This document shows positions 18,687 to 26,775 of a stretch of DNA of 64,000 nt, in pieces. The position numbers and the translations under genes are program-made. The notes under the pieces are model-generated. The model did no database searches. It was given only the letters and a program-made list of their open reading frames with translations, and was not told where the DNA came from. How positions within the stretch are numbered: the stretch's first letter is position 1; each line of letters begins with the position of its first letter. This DNA is from Halomonas sp. GT (GTDB taxonomy: Bacteria; Pseudomonadota; Gammaproteobacteria; Pseudomonadales; Halomonadaceae), in the NCBI RefSeq assembly GCF_002082565.1, contig NZ_CP020562.1, positions 3,286,001-3,350,000 on the forward strand, written 5' to 3'.

Positions 18687-19163
18687 ATGTCCGTAAAACT
18701 CAACCAACCGGTACCTGACTTTTCCGCCCCAGCCACTAATGATACGACGGTGACGCTCTCTGAATTGCGTGGCAAGCAGGTGGTTATCTATTTTTATCCA
18801 AAGGCCAGCACCCCGGGATGTACTACCGAAGGCGGTGATTTTAGAGACCGAAAGCCACGATTCGATGCTGTCAACACGGTCATTATTGGCGTTTCTAGAG
18901 ATGGCATCCGTGCTCAGGAGAATTTCAAAGCTAAGCAAGATTTTAATTTCGAGCTTATCTCCGATAAGGACGAAACCGTGTGCCAGATTTTTGACGTTAT
19001 CAAACTTAAAAAAATGTACGGTAAAGAGCATCTTGGTATTGAGCGCAGTACCTTCTTAATCGACAGCGAAGGTAAACTTGTTCAAGAGTGGCGCGGCGTT
19101 AAAGTACCAGGGCATGCTGATGAAGTACTAACAGCAGCTGAAGCGCTTTATGCCAACGAATAA
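18687..19163 (+). CDS. bcp: Thioredoxin-dependent peroxiredoxin, BCP/PrxQ type
   Basis: Reduces hydrogen peroxide and organic hydroperoxides; cytosolic. 158 aa. The peroxidatic cysteine C45 is in STPGCTTEGGDF with the family P-x3-T-x2-C pattern. Position 50, the resolving cysteine of E. coli Bcp (TPGCTVQAC), is glycine here. C99 in DKDETVCQIFD is kept. This copy therefore works either as a 1-Cys enzyme or with C99 as partner. The start is firm: AAGGAG lies 7 nt upstream of ATG 18687, behind a near-consensus promoter. Gene order (bcp divergent from dapA) matches other gammaproteobacteria. Confidence 0.93.
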   Translation: MSVKLNQPVPDFSAPATNDTTVTLSELRGKQVVIYFYPKASTPGCTTEGGDFRDRKPRFDAVNTVIIGVSRDGIRAQENFKAKQDFNFELISDKDETVCQIFDVIKLKKMYGKEHLGIERSTFLIDSEGKLVQEWRGVKVPGHADEVLTAAEALYANE

Positions 19164-19250
19164 AGCCAAGAGCGCTGCATCCTTAGCGGGTGACTGATCC
19201 GCGGGCGCCTTTCCCGTTCGACCCTTGCGTACTACGGTAGATGGCGCCTG

Positions 19251-20348
19251 CTAATGTTCGACCAATGGAAGCTGCTTTTCTCCTTCTCTCTCAGCTATTC
19301 CTCTTGGCCAAGCATACACCAGTGCTTTTAGCAGGGTAGCCAGGGGGATCGCGAAGAAAACGCCCCAGAACCCCCATATACCGCCAAAAAACAGCACCGC
19401 GACAATAATGGAAACGGGGTGGATATTATTTGTTTCTGAAAACAAAACCGGTGCAAGCACATTCCCATCAAGCGCTTGAATAACGCCGTAAGCGACAAGC
19501 ACATAAGCAAACTGCTCACTGATTCCAAAATGAAACCCTGCAACGGCTGCCACTGGTATGGTAACCACCGCTGCTCCAATATATGGCACCAGAACAGAAA
19601 ACCCCACAAGCACAGCTAGCAAGGCGGTGTAAGGCAGACCAAAAAAAGCGAAGGTAAAAAAAGCCACCGTACCAACGATGATTATCTCTATCGATTTGCC
19701 ACGTATGTAATTAGCAATCTGACGATCCATTTCATGCCAGATACGAGTTAGTAACGTGCGTTTTTGCGGTAACAACGACAGCGTAAAACCTACCAATGAC
19801 TGGCGATCCTTCAGCATGAAGAACACCAGTATCGGTACTAATACTAAGTAAATAATCAACGACATAATATTGCCGAGCGATGCCAGTGAAAGTGTTAATG
19901 CACGCTGCCCCAACTGGCTTATTTCCCGGCTGGCAACGCCAATCCAACTTTGCATTTGATCAGGGGTTATTAAATTAGGATAGCGGGCCTGAAGTTCGTC
20001 TAACCACCCTTGACCGCTAGCAAACATGCGAGGTGATTCTTGAACAAGCCCAACAAGCTGATTCCAGATCAGTGGCATCAAAATAAAAGCCATTGTTAGC
20101 AACACACTAACAAACGCCACAAATACAACAATGACCGCTAGCAAATGAGGCACACCACGCCTGGTAAAAGCACTCACGACACCCTGCAGCAAAAATGCGA
20201 TGACAAGCGCAGTGAAGAACGGTGCCAACATCCTGCCAAACCAAATAATGGCTGCAAAACCAGCGACCAATACCAAGAGAAGAATCAACGCTTCTTCGTC
20301 TGAAAAGTAGCGATCAATCCAACTTTTCAGAATAGTGCGCATGGTCAT
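19251..20348 (-). CDS. perM: AI-2E/PerM family permease
   Basis: Inner-membrane protein of the AI-2 exporter/PerM family, 365 aa. About eight hydrophobic segments: ALILLLVLVAGFAAIIWF, FFTALVIAFLLQGVVSAF, LLAVIVVFVAFVSVLL, then a cytosolic stretch (~100-160), LASLGNIMSLIIYLVLVPILVFFML with the following LLPQKR, and a C-terminal block (VGFSVLVPYIGAAVVTIPV, FGGIWGFWGVFFAIPLATLLKAL). The substrate is unknown; members include putative AI-2 exporters and Na+/H+ antiporters, and I do not choose between them. The start ATG 20348 overlaps the stop of the tusA-like gene by ATGA, so the pair is translationally coupled. perM lies near bepA in E. coli as well. Confidence 0.88.
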   Translation of the reverse strand: MTMRTILKSWIDRYFSDEEALILLLVLVAGFAAIIWFGRMLAPFFTALVIAFLLQGVVSAFTRRGVPHLLAVIVVFVAFVSVLLTMAFILMPLIWNQLVGLVQESPRMFASGQGWLDELQARYPNLITPDQMQSWIGVASREISQLGQRALTLSLASLGNIMSLIIYLVLVPILVFFMLKDRQSLVGFTLSLLPQKRTLLTRIWHEMDRQIANYIRGKSIEIIIVGTVAFFTFAFFGLPYTALLAVLVGFSVLVPYIGAAVVTIPVAAVAGFHFGISEQFAYVLVAYGVIQALDGNVLAPVLFSETNNIHPVSIIVAVLFFGGIWGFWGVFFAIPLATLLKALVYAWPRGIAEREGEKQLPLVEH

Positions 20349-20623
20349 GAGTGAGACATCCCTGCTTTACGTATCCAAAAATAGTACACATCGCCATGCT
20401 GCTCGCGTGCTTCTAACACATGGTCACTAAGATCAGTGAAAGACGCCATATCACGCCACGAACCAGCATCGGTAGCCCTCACTTCAAGCAATTGACCTGG
20501 AGCCAGCCCTGCCAATGCTTGTTTAGCTTTTAATAATGGCAACGGGCAGTGCAACCCGGTAGCATCCAACACTGTATCGGGGTTAATGCTTTCGTTTGAC
20601 CTAGGCTCTATGTATTCGGACAT
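20345..20623 (-). CDS. TusA/SirA-family sulfur-carrier protein
   Basis: Small protein of 92 aa of the TusA fold. The signature CPxP is seen as LDATGLHCPLPLLKAK, giving the persulfide-carrying Cys26. Family members pass sulfur during tRNA thiolation or cofactor synthesis; which role applies here cannot be told. The N-terminal ~16 residues precede the domain. A purine-rich GAGGGAGAGGGT leads directly into ATG 20623. Its stop codon overlaps the start of perM, and it is divergent from bepA across a 17-bp tandem repeat. A TusA-like gene coupled to a PerM permease could mean the pair handles a sulfur compound; that is inference only. Confidence 0.85.
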   Translation of the reverse strand: MSEYIEPRSNESINPDTVLDATGLHCPLPLLKAKQALAGLAPGQLLEVRATDAGSWRDMASFTDLSDHVLEAREQHGDVYYFWIRKAGMSHS

Positions 20624-20636
20624 ACCCTCTCCCTCA

Positions 20637-20721
20637 AAATACCTACTTGATCGAAATACCTACTTGATCGAAATACCTACTTGATCGAAGTACCTACTTG
20701 ATCGAAATACCTACTTGAATA
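20637..20721. repeat. 17-bp tandem repeat, five units, between tusA-like gene and bepA
   Basis: Unit aaatacctacttgatcg at 20637, 20654 and 20671 (identical), aagtacctacttgatcg at 20688 and a decaying fifth copy at 20705-20721. The array starts 14 bp upstream of the tusA-like start codon, so copy number sets the distance between that gene and any upstream promoter. Confidence 0.95.
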
Positions 20722-20856
20722 CGGCATTGTTACATAAACTATTTATTTAAAATGGTCGTAGAGAATTTGATTTAACGGCACTTCCCTGCCTGAATCAATG
20801 TCACACCCCTGTTTGCTGTGCTTATTACTTGAAATCAGGAACATCATGAGGATGCC

Positions 20857-22317
20857 ATGCCGCACCTTCGATTCGCACTTTCTCGCCGGGCCTACGCATT
20901 CGCGCTTATGCTGAGTATCGCCAGTGTTAGCTCGCCTAGCATTGGCTTCGACGATTATCAGCTCCCTAGCCTTGGCGGCGCATCAACCTCTGTTAGTAAC
21001 GAGGAGTATCGCCTGGGTCGCGCTTGGCTTCGTCAATTCCGTGCCCAGGCACCACAGTGGCAAGACCCTATTGTAAATGACTACCTAAATAGCTTAGTTG
21101 CACGCCTTGCTCCCCATAGTCAGCTTGGCAGTCTTCGAACAACAACCGTGATGGTTGATAACGCCTCTCTCAATGCTTTTGCAGTTCCTGGGGGCGTCAT
21201 TGGCATTAATTCAGGATTATTCGCCTTTGCTGAAGACGAGGGGGCCTTTGCATCGGTCATCGCCCATGAATTAGGCCACCTATCTCAACGGCACTACGCC
21301 AGGGGCAGTGCACGTGCAGAGCAAACACAGCTCCCTGCAATGGCCGCTATGCTGGCAGGCATGCTAATTGCCGCTAGCGGAGGCGGAGATGCGGGCATGG
21401 CCGCCGCTATGGGCTCCCAAGCGGCGCTAATTCAAGACCAATTGTCTTATTCACGACGCTTTGAACAAGAAGCCGACCGAGTTGGCCTACAGGCAATGGC
21501 GAGTGCAGGATACAACCCAGATGCTATGGTGCGCATGTTCGGTGCTATGCAGCGGATGGCACGACTCCAGGGCGGCACCCCCCCAGAGTTCTTACTCACC
21601 CACCCGGTGAGCGATAGCCGACTAAGTGATGCTCAAGCACGAGCGTCACAGCTAAGTATCGCCGACACTTATACCAGCAACACTTTATACGACATGATGC
21701 GCGCCCGCGCACTTTTAAGTATTTATCACAACACACCGCAACAAGCTGCTTCACGACTTGCTCAAGAGAACAGCGAAGAGCAAGCGCAACGGTATCTGTC
21801 AGCGCTAATTGCAGCTCGAAATGGCCAAACAGACAACGCGCTGCAAACTATCGATCAACTGGCCCGGGAGTTACCGGACTACGGTATGCTACCTGCTTCT
21901 GCCGCCACCGTTGCGCTAGAAGCACAACGCTATGAGGAGGCTATTACGCGTAGCCAGCGCCTTCTGCGCATCATGCCTAACTATTTACCTGCTCAATTGG
22001 TGTTAGCCGAAGCACAGCTCCAGCGCGATCCGCAAGCAGCTTATGAGCTATTACGTGATATTACTACTCAGCACCCTGAAATCCCTCAGGGATTCAATTT
22101 ACTTGCCGAAGCGGCTGGTCGCAGTGGCTATAACGGCTGGGGGCACTTAGCGCGAGCAGAGCACTTACAGCTAACGGGCAGAATTGACCGCGGCATTCGT
22201 CAGTTGAGCATCGCCAAAGATGCCGCACAGCAAGAGAATGATCAACAGGCCCTGGCGCGTATTGAACAACGCAGGGAAGCGTTCATTGACTATCGCGAAG
22301 CACTAGAAAAGTTTTGA
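20857..22317 (+). CDS. bepA: Periplasmic M48 metalloprotease/chaperone BepA
   Basis: Outer-membrane quality control: promotes assembly of beta-barrels such as LptD and degrades stalled ones. 486 aa (E. coli 487). A signal peptide covers residues 1-~31. The zinc site is HELGH (H137, E138, H141) with a downstream Glu in EADRVG (~205). Between them is a Gly/Ala/Met-rich hydrophobic loop (AAMLAGMLIAASGGG). Residues ~270-480 are TPR-like helices (repeated A-x-Y-L-x-A patterns). ATG 20857 follows GAGG by 5 nt. Function in the same envelope pathway as bamC, a few kilobases away. Ends at a bidirectional terminator facing nadA. Confidence 0.93.
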   Translation: MPHLRFALSRRAYAFALMLSIASVSSPSIGFDDYQLPSLGGASTSVSNEEYRLGRAWLRQFRAQAPQWQDPIVNDYLNSLVARLAPHSQLGSLRTTTVMVDNASLNAFAVPGGVIGINSGLFAFAEDEGAFASVIAHELGHLSQRHYARGSARAEQTQLPAMAAMLAGMLIAASGGGDAGMAAAMGSQAALIQDQLSYSRRFEQEADRVGLQAMASAGYNPDAMVRMFGAMQRMARLQGGTPPEFLLTHPVSDSRLSDAQARASQLSIADTYTSNTLYDMMRARALLSIYHNTPQQAASRLAQENSEEQAQRYLSALIAARNGQTDNALQTIDQLARELPDYGMLPASAATVALEAQRYEEAITRSQRLLRIMPNYLPAQLVLAEAQLQRDPQAAYELLRDITTQHPEIPQGFNLLAEAAGRSGYNGWGHLARAEHLQLTGRIDRGIRQLSIAKDAAQQENDQQALARIEQRREAFIDYREALEKF

Positions 22318-22329
22318 CGTTTCAAAAAA

Positions 22330-22366
22330 ACAGCCCGAACGCTTATCGCATTCGGGCTGTCGTTTT
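22330..22366. terminator. Bidirectional terminator between bepA and nadA
   Basis: Stem acagcccgaa (22330-22339) with ttcgggctgt (22351-22360). The plus strand continues cgtttt; the minus strand ends in seven T, so it is strongest for nadA. Confidence 0.85.
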
Positions 22367-22391
22367 CTAACAGCTATGGCGAGTTTATACG

Positions 22392-23420
22392 CTAGGCATT
22401 AAAACTCAGCATCCGCTCTAGTGGTTTTAACGCTTGCAGTCGCAGTGTGTCATCAACAAAAATCTCACCACTACCGTCACGCAATGCACCAGCTAAGTTA
22501 TCCAGAGCGTTCATCGCCATCCACGGGCAATGTGCACAGCTACGGCACGTCGCACCGTTACCTGCAGTGGGCGCCTCAAACAGTATCTTATCGGGTACCG
22601 CCTGTTGCATTTTAAAGAAAATGCCGCGATCAGTAGCAACGATTAGTTTGTCATTGGGCAAGATTTGGGCGGCTTTGATCAATTGCGAAGTGGAGCCTGC
22701 CACGTCAGCCAAAGCAACGACCGCATCCGGCGACTCGGGATGTACCAGCACCGCAGCTTCGGGATAAAGACGCTTAAGATCTTCAATCCCTTTTGCCTTA
22801 AACTCTTCGTGAACGATACAGGCACCGTCCCACATCAGCATATCTGCACCGGTTTTTTTCTGGATATAACCGCCTAAATGCTTATCTGGCGCCCACAGTA
22901 TTTTTTCACCTTTGGCTTGAAGATGCTCAATAACGTCAACCGCAATCGAAGAAGTGACAACCCAGTCAGCCCGCGCTTTTACGGCAGCAGAGGTATTGGC
23001 GTATACCACAACGGTACGATCAGGATGCGCATCACAAAAAGCACTGAATTCGTCGGCAGGACAGCCAATATCCAGCGAACAGGTAGCGTCCAGAGTAGGC
23101 ATTAAGACGCGTTTTTCCGGCGATAGAATTTTTGCCGTTTCTCCCATGAAGCGCACACCTGCAACCACCAGTGTTGTTGCATCGTGTCGCGCACCAAAGC
23201 GCGCCATTTCAAGGGAGTCAGCAACACAACCACCCGTCTCTTCGGCCAACTGTTGAATGGCATCATCTGTGTAGTAATGGGCGACGAGCACCGCATTATG
23301 CGCTTTCAGCAACTGTTTTATTTCAGCCACCCTCGCCTCATCTTCCGCAGGAATGCGGGTGGGGCAGTACGGGCTGGGTAGCGGAGCGTCAAGCTCAGCT
23401 TGAGTAGTCATAATAGTCAT
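22392..23420 (-). CDS. nadA: Quinolinate synthase NadA
   Basis: Condenses iminoaspartate with dihydroxyacetone phosphate to quinolinate in de novo NAD synthesis; a [4Fe-4S] enzyme. 342 aa from the chosen start. Recognisable motifs: [31 protein letters not shown] [50 protein letters not shown], and the C-terminal [10 protein letters not shown] carrying the clustered cysteines. The start is uncertain: GTG 23432, ATG 23420 and ATG 23411 are in frame and none has a strong ribosome site. I use ATG 23420. No nadB is nearby. Confidence 0.94.
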   Translation of the reverse strand: MTIMTTQAELDAPLPSPYCPTRIPAEDEARVAEIKQLLKAHNAVLVAHYYTDDAIQQLAEETGGCVADSLEMARFGARHDATTLVVAGVRFMGETAKILSPEKRVLMPTLDATCSLDIGCPADEFSAFCDAHPDRTVVVYANTSAAVKARADWVVTSSIAVDVIEHLQAKGEKILWAPDKHLGGYIQKKTGADMLMWDGACIVHEEFKAKGIEDLKRLYPEAAVLVHPESPDAVVALADVAGSTSQLIKAAQILPNDKLIVATDRGIFFKMQQAVPDKILFEAPTAGNGATCRSCAHCPWMAMNALDNLAGALRDGSGEIFVDDTLRLQALKPLERMLSFNA

Positions 23421-23668
23421 CGTGTCTACCACTGTGACGAACAGGGAATCCCCCTGTTAAACACCGGCCACGGCGTATGCACTCCGCAAACGCCGCACTC
23501 GATGCGACAAGCCTCTGCGTCTCTCGCGGTGACTCGTCGCTCTGCCCGCCATTAGCCCGGGCAGCGCTACCGTGACATCATTGGTAGCTATAACTAAGAC
23601 TATTGTGGTGTTAAATCGTTGCCCGCTGCAAGCATAAAGTGTGCGGTAGAACGCTTTATCACCGAATA
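23421..23668. other. Intergenic region upstream of nadA
   Basis: No gene is supported. A 71-codon minus-strand frame exists but has no ribosome site or recognisable protein. It presumably contains the nadA promoter; I could not pick one with confidence. Confidence 0.4.
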
Positions 23669-23704
23669 GCAAAACGCCCCTGGCAGCAAGCTACCAGGGG
23701 CGTT
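23669..23704 (-). terminator. Terminator of the tRNA-Lys pair
   Basis: Perfect 11-bp stem: aacgcccctgg (23673-23683) and ccaggggcgtt (23694-23704). Read on the minus strand it ends in TTTT and lies 5 nt past the 3' end of the second tRNA. Confidence 0.85.
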
Positions 23705-23709
23705 AAATT

Positions 23710-23785
23710 TGGTGGGTCGTGTAGGATTCGAACCTACGACCAATTGATTAAAAGTCAACTGCTCTACCAACTGAGCTAACGACCC
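23710..23785 (-). tRNA. tRNA-Lys (anticodon TTT), second copy
   Basis: 76 nt including encoded CCA. Acceptor GGGTCGT/ACGACCC, D-arm AGCTCAGTTGGTAGAGC, anticodon loop CTTTTAA (TTT), T-arm GGTTCGAATCC. Identical to the copy at 23837; 51 nt separate them. Confidence 0.97.
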
Positions 23786-23836
23786 AAATTTTGCTACGCA
23801 CCTAGTTGACTACTTGGCGCTATAAATCAGTTCGAT

Positions 23837-23912
23837 TGGTGGGTCGTGTAGGATTCGAACCTACGACCAATTGATTAAAAGTCAACTGCTCTACCAACTG
23901 AGCTAACGACCC
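23837..23912 (-). tRNA. tRNA-Lys (anticodon TTT), first copy
   Basis: 76 nt including encoded CCA, with the same cloverleaf as its neighbour at 23710. It is the promoter-proximal copy of the pair; both are probably cut from one precursor. Confidence 0.97.
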
Positions 23913-23928
23913 CCTCGAACGGATGCAT

Positions 23929-23957
23929 ATAGTACGGATAGAGCTCGCCAATAGCAA
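23929..23957 (-). promoter_or_regulatory. Promoter of the tRNA-Lys pair
   Basis: Minus-strand -35 TTGCTA (23957-23952), 17-bp spacer, -10 TACTAT (23934-23929). The first tRNA begins 16 nt further on, a short leader expected for a tRNA operon. Confidence 0.6.
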
Positions 23958-24033
23958 GCCTTTTTTACCTTTCAACAATAGGCATCCGTCAAAATCACTC
24001 TTTTTAGCTACTTCCAACCATTCTTAATTATTC

Positions 24034-24903
24034 CTAGCCACGTTTAGGCTTACGCATGGCTTGAACCGGGCGGCGTTTATGTTTATCACGGCTCCAGCGA
24101 TTTTTTTCGTCGGGTGTTAGTGCAGGTACCTTGCGAGTTTCCAAGTTTGCTAACGTAGCTAGGTCGTCGACCTCATCCTGGGAAAGCTCAACCCACTCAC
24201 CTGCTTTGGCTCGCTTATCAAGGAAGATGTTGCCGTAACGAACCCGCTTCAAACGACTAACTGTTAGCCCCTGAGATTCCCACAAGCGGCGCACTTCGCG
24301 GTTACGGCCTTCTAAAATCACTACGTGAAACCACGTGTTAATGCCTTCGCCGCCAAACTCTTGTACGTCAGTAAAGCGCGCTGGGCCATCCTCCAGCATT
24401 ACGCCGTCAACCATGGCGACAATATGCTCACGCTTGACCTCACCCATCACCCGAACCGCGTACTCACGCTCTACCTGGGTGGATGGGTGCATTAGCCGGT
24501 TTGCAAGCTCACCGTCAGTGGTGAATAGCAGCAAGCCGCTGGTGTTAATATCCAAACGACCAATGGCAATCCAGCGCTCGCCTTTCAGGCGCGGAAGACG
24601 TTCAAACACCGTGCGACGCCCTTCTGGGTCTTTGCGCGTGCACAACTCACCTTCCGGCTTGTTGTACATAATCACACGACGTGGCACTTCCTCTTCAGGC
24701 CGCAGCGACACAGGGCGGTCATCAAAACTTACTTTGTCGCGGGCTTCTACCCGGTCGCCTAATTTGGCTACTTGGCTATTAACCTTTACCCGGCCGTCGG
24801 AAATGGCTGTTTCCATTTCACGACGAGACCCCAGCCCTGCCCGGGCCAGTACTTTTTGCAGCTTTTCGCTGGTGGGGGGCGTGGTGTTATTACTCTGACT
24901 CAT
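24034..24903 (-). CDS. rluB: 23S rRNA pseudouridine-2605 synthase RluB
   Basis: Isomerises a uridine in 23S rRNA. 289 aa. Residues ~13-60 are an S4 RNA-binding domain ([19 protein letters not shown]). The RsuA/RluB-type catalytic domain follows, with the active aspartate D118 in [19 protein letters not shown] and the motifs [11 protein letters not shown] and [12 protein letters not shown]. The C-terminal ~30 residues are highly basic ([13 protein letters not shown]), common for RluB. It overlaps the end of scpB by 14 nt and belongs to the scpA-scpB-rluB unit, a widespread arrangement. RluE or RluF are less likely given the S4 domain and this context. Confidence 0.92.
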   Translation of the reverse strand: MSQSNNTTPPTSEKLQKVLARAGLGSRREMETAISDGRVKVNSQVAKLGDRVEARDKVSFDDRPVSLRPEEEVPRRVIMYNKPEGELCTRKDPEGRRTVFERLPRLKGERWIAIGRLDINTSGLLLFTTDGELANRLMHPSTQVEREYAVRVMGEVKREHIVAMVDGVMLEDGPARFTDVQEFGGEGINTWFHVVILEGRNREVRRLWESQGLTVSRLKRVRYGNIFLDKRAKAGEWVELSQDEVDDLATLANLETRKVPALTPDEKNRWSRDKHKRRPVQAMRKPKRG

Positions 24904-25690
24904 GGTCGTCTGACCTCACATCGTTAGTCTGCGTGCGCGCATCATCATCGTTACGCAGCGCACGTGCCGCTAGGCGTGCCTCTAAATCGGCAAAACTCAG
25001 CGGCTGGGTTAACGCCGTCTCGGCGTGTTTATCAGCTATCTCTGCTGCAGCAATCTCAGCTGAAGCTATCTCTTCACTCTGGGGTGGCGCATCCTGCACG
25101 GTTTCAAGCATTTCGTCCAGTGCTGGTTGCGCTTCATCTTGCTCAATAACCGTATCGCTATCATCGGTGTTAGCCAATGCATGCATCGGCGGTAATGCAT
25201 CTAAGGTTTTCAAACCAAAATCATCTAAAAAGCTGCGGGTAGTGGCATAAACGGCTGGCCGCCCAGGCACATCTCGATGGCCTACCACACGAATCCACCC
25301 CCGCTCTACTAGCGTACGCATAATAGAACTGCTGACACTCACACCGCGCACGTCTTCAATATCGCCCCGCGTTACCGGCTGGCGATAGGCAATCAGCGCC
25401 AGCGTTTCCAGCAGTGCCCGAGAGTAACGCTGCGGCCGCTCGTCCCATAGGCGCGATACCCAATGAGAGAGACGAGGCCGAATACGCAGCTGAAATCCAG
25501 ACGCCGTTTCCACGAGTTCCAGCGCCCCGTCTTCATGACGCAAAACAAGGCGAGACAACGTGTCGCGAAGTGCTTTTTTGGAGGGGCACTCACCCTCTAA
25601 AAACAGCGTTTCAAGCCGCTCTAAGGAAAGCGGCTCGCCAGCGGCAAGCAGCGCTGCTTCAATAATATCGTCTAACGTGGTGTCTCTCAC
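24890..25690 (-). CDS. scpB: Segregation and condensation protein ScpB
   Basis: Kleisin-associated winged-helix subunit of the SMC-ScpAB condensin, which compacts and segregates the chromosome. 266 aa. Residues ~1-165 hold the two winged helices ([71 protein letters not shown]). The rest is an acidic, Ala/Glu-rich tail without recognisable fold. The start is GTG 25690, overlapping the scpA stop (GTGA), with GAGGGG upstream; no nearby ATG exists. Whether the organism has Smc or MukB cannot be seen here, but ScpAB implies an Smc. Confidence 0.92.
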   Translation of the reverse strand: MRDTTLDDIIEAALLAAGEPLSLERLETLFLEGECPSKKALRDTLSRLVLRHEDGALELVETASGFQLRIRPRLSHWVSRLWDERPQRYSRALLETLALIAYRQPVTRGDIEDVRGVSVSSSIMRTLVERGWIRVVGHRDVPGRPAVYATTRSFLDDFGLKTLDALPPMHALANTDDSDTVIEQDEAQPALDEMLETVQDAPPQSEEIASAEIAAAEIADKHAETALTQPLSFADLEARLAARALRNDDDARTQTNDVRSDDHESE

Positions 25691-26646
25691 GGCGACCCCT
25701 CGTCAGGTTCAAATACCGGCTCTTCAAACGCAGACTCTGAGGCGTCATCGTCTGAGTCAGCCTCTTCAAATGCGTTCTCTTCTCCATCCGTGAGGGCTGC
25801 ACGTCGCGCACGCACATGAATGGGCGACAGTGGCGCATTCTGAACAATTTCGATCATAGCTTCTTTAGCTAACTCTAAAATGGCCATAAACGTCACTACT
25901 ACTCCAGCGCGCCCTTCTTCCAGCGTAAACAACGCTTCAAACGGGGTATAGCGCTGGAGGTCTCCATCGTGGTGTAACTGCTCCATAATTTTCAGCATAC
26001 GTTCGCGGGTAGAGAGAACCTCTCGGCTGATTTGGTGGGCCTGCGCCAGCTCAGCGCGTTTCAGAATATCCGACAGCGCTCCGAGAAGCTCGTCTAACCC
26101 TACATCAGGATGAATCACCCGCGCTTCTAACGGGGGCAGTCCCGCTTGCACACTAAACCAGTCACGTCCTACCCGAGGCAGCGTGTCCAACGTTTCGGCG
26201 GCTTCCTTTAAGCGCTCATACTCTTGCAGACGGCGAATCAGCTCAGCTCTAGGATCCTCTTCCTCTTCGCCTTCTGCTTTCGGTGGACGTGGCAGCAGTG
26301 TGCGAGATTTAATTTCCGCTAGCATGGCCGCCATTAATAAGTACTCTCCGGCCAGCTCAATCTCCATGGCTTTCATCAGTTCAACATACTCAATGTACTG
26401 ATGAGTAATGGTCGCCACATTAATCGTTAAAATATCTAGGTTCTGACGGCGAATAAGATAAAGCAACAGGTCAAGAGGCCCCTCAAAGGCCTCTAGAAAC
26501 ACGCGCAGCGCCTCTGGAGGTATATAGAGATCCTCCGGCAACTGCATGATGGGCTCATCAAACAGACGCCCAAGCGCCTCCACTACCGGTTCAGCAGTTG
26601 GCTCTATAAGTTCGTGATCAACGGGTGCGGTTGGCGTCTCGCTCAC
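25687..26646 (-). CDS. scpA: Segregation and condensation protein ScpA (kleisin)
   Basis: Kleisin bridging the two heads of the Smc dimer. 319 aa. The conserved N-terminal part reads VFLEAFEGPLDLLLYLIRRQNLDI (residues ~49-72), then LAGEYLLMAAMLAEIKSRTLLP (~95-116), and a C-terminal winged-helix segment (FMAILELAKEAMIEIVQNAPLSPI). About 45 residues before the domain and an acidic tail of ~30 residues are poorly conserved. The start at GTG 26646 is a guess; AAGGAA lies about 12 nt upstream, which is far, and an internal ATG (codon 34) is possible. Coupled to scpB by a GTGA overlap. An 18-bp tandem repeat sits just upstream. Confidence 0.9.
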   Translation of the reverse strand: MSETPTAPVDHELIEPTAEPVVEALGRLFDEPIMQLPEDLYIPPEALRVFLEAFEGPLDLLLYLIRRQNLDILTINVATITHQYIEYVELMKAMEIELAGEYLLMAAMLAEIKSRTLLPRPPKAEGEEEEDPRAELIRRLQEYERLKEAAETLDTLPRVGRDWFSVQAGLPPLEARVIHPDVGLDELLGALSDILKRAELAQAHQISREVLSTRERMLKIMEQLHHDGDLQRYTPFEALFTLEEGRAGVVVTFMAILELAKEAMIEIVQNAPLSPIHVRARRAALTDGEENAFEEADSDDDASESAFEEPVFEPDEGSP

Positions 26647-26664
26647 GCGGGGCGTGTTCCTTTT

Positions 26665-26736
26665 TAGTTAAATATCCATGGCTAGTTAAATATCCATGGT
26701 TAGTTAAACGTCCATGGTTAGGTAAGTGTCCATGCT
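26665..26736. repeat. 18-bp tandem repeat, four units, scpA leader
   Basis: Units at 26665 (tagttaaatatccatggc), 26683 (tagttaaatatccatggt), 26701 (tagttaaacgtccatggt) and 26719 (taggtaagtgtccatgct). They fill most of the gap between radD and scpA and end 18 bp from the scpA start. Confidence 0.95.
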
Positions 26737-26775
26737 CGCCAGTGTAACAGCGTGTCGCCTATCGAGGCATTATCG

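Noticed and set aside
20637..20721. CRISPR-like repeats or iterons of a replication origin
   Set aside because: Units of 17 bp are directly joined without spacers, and no DnaA box or Rep gene is nearby; similar unrelated arrays occur across the window.
23457..23672. 71-codon minus-strand frame upstream of nadA
   Set aside because: No ribosome site, no recognisable protein, overlaps the leader and reaches the tRNA terminator.
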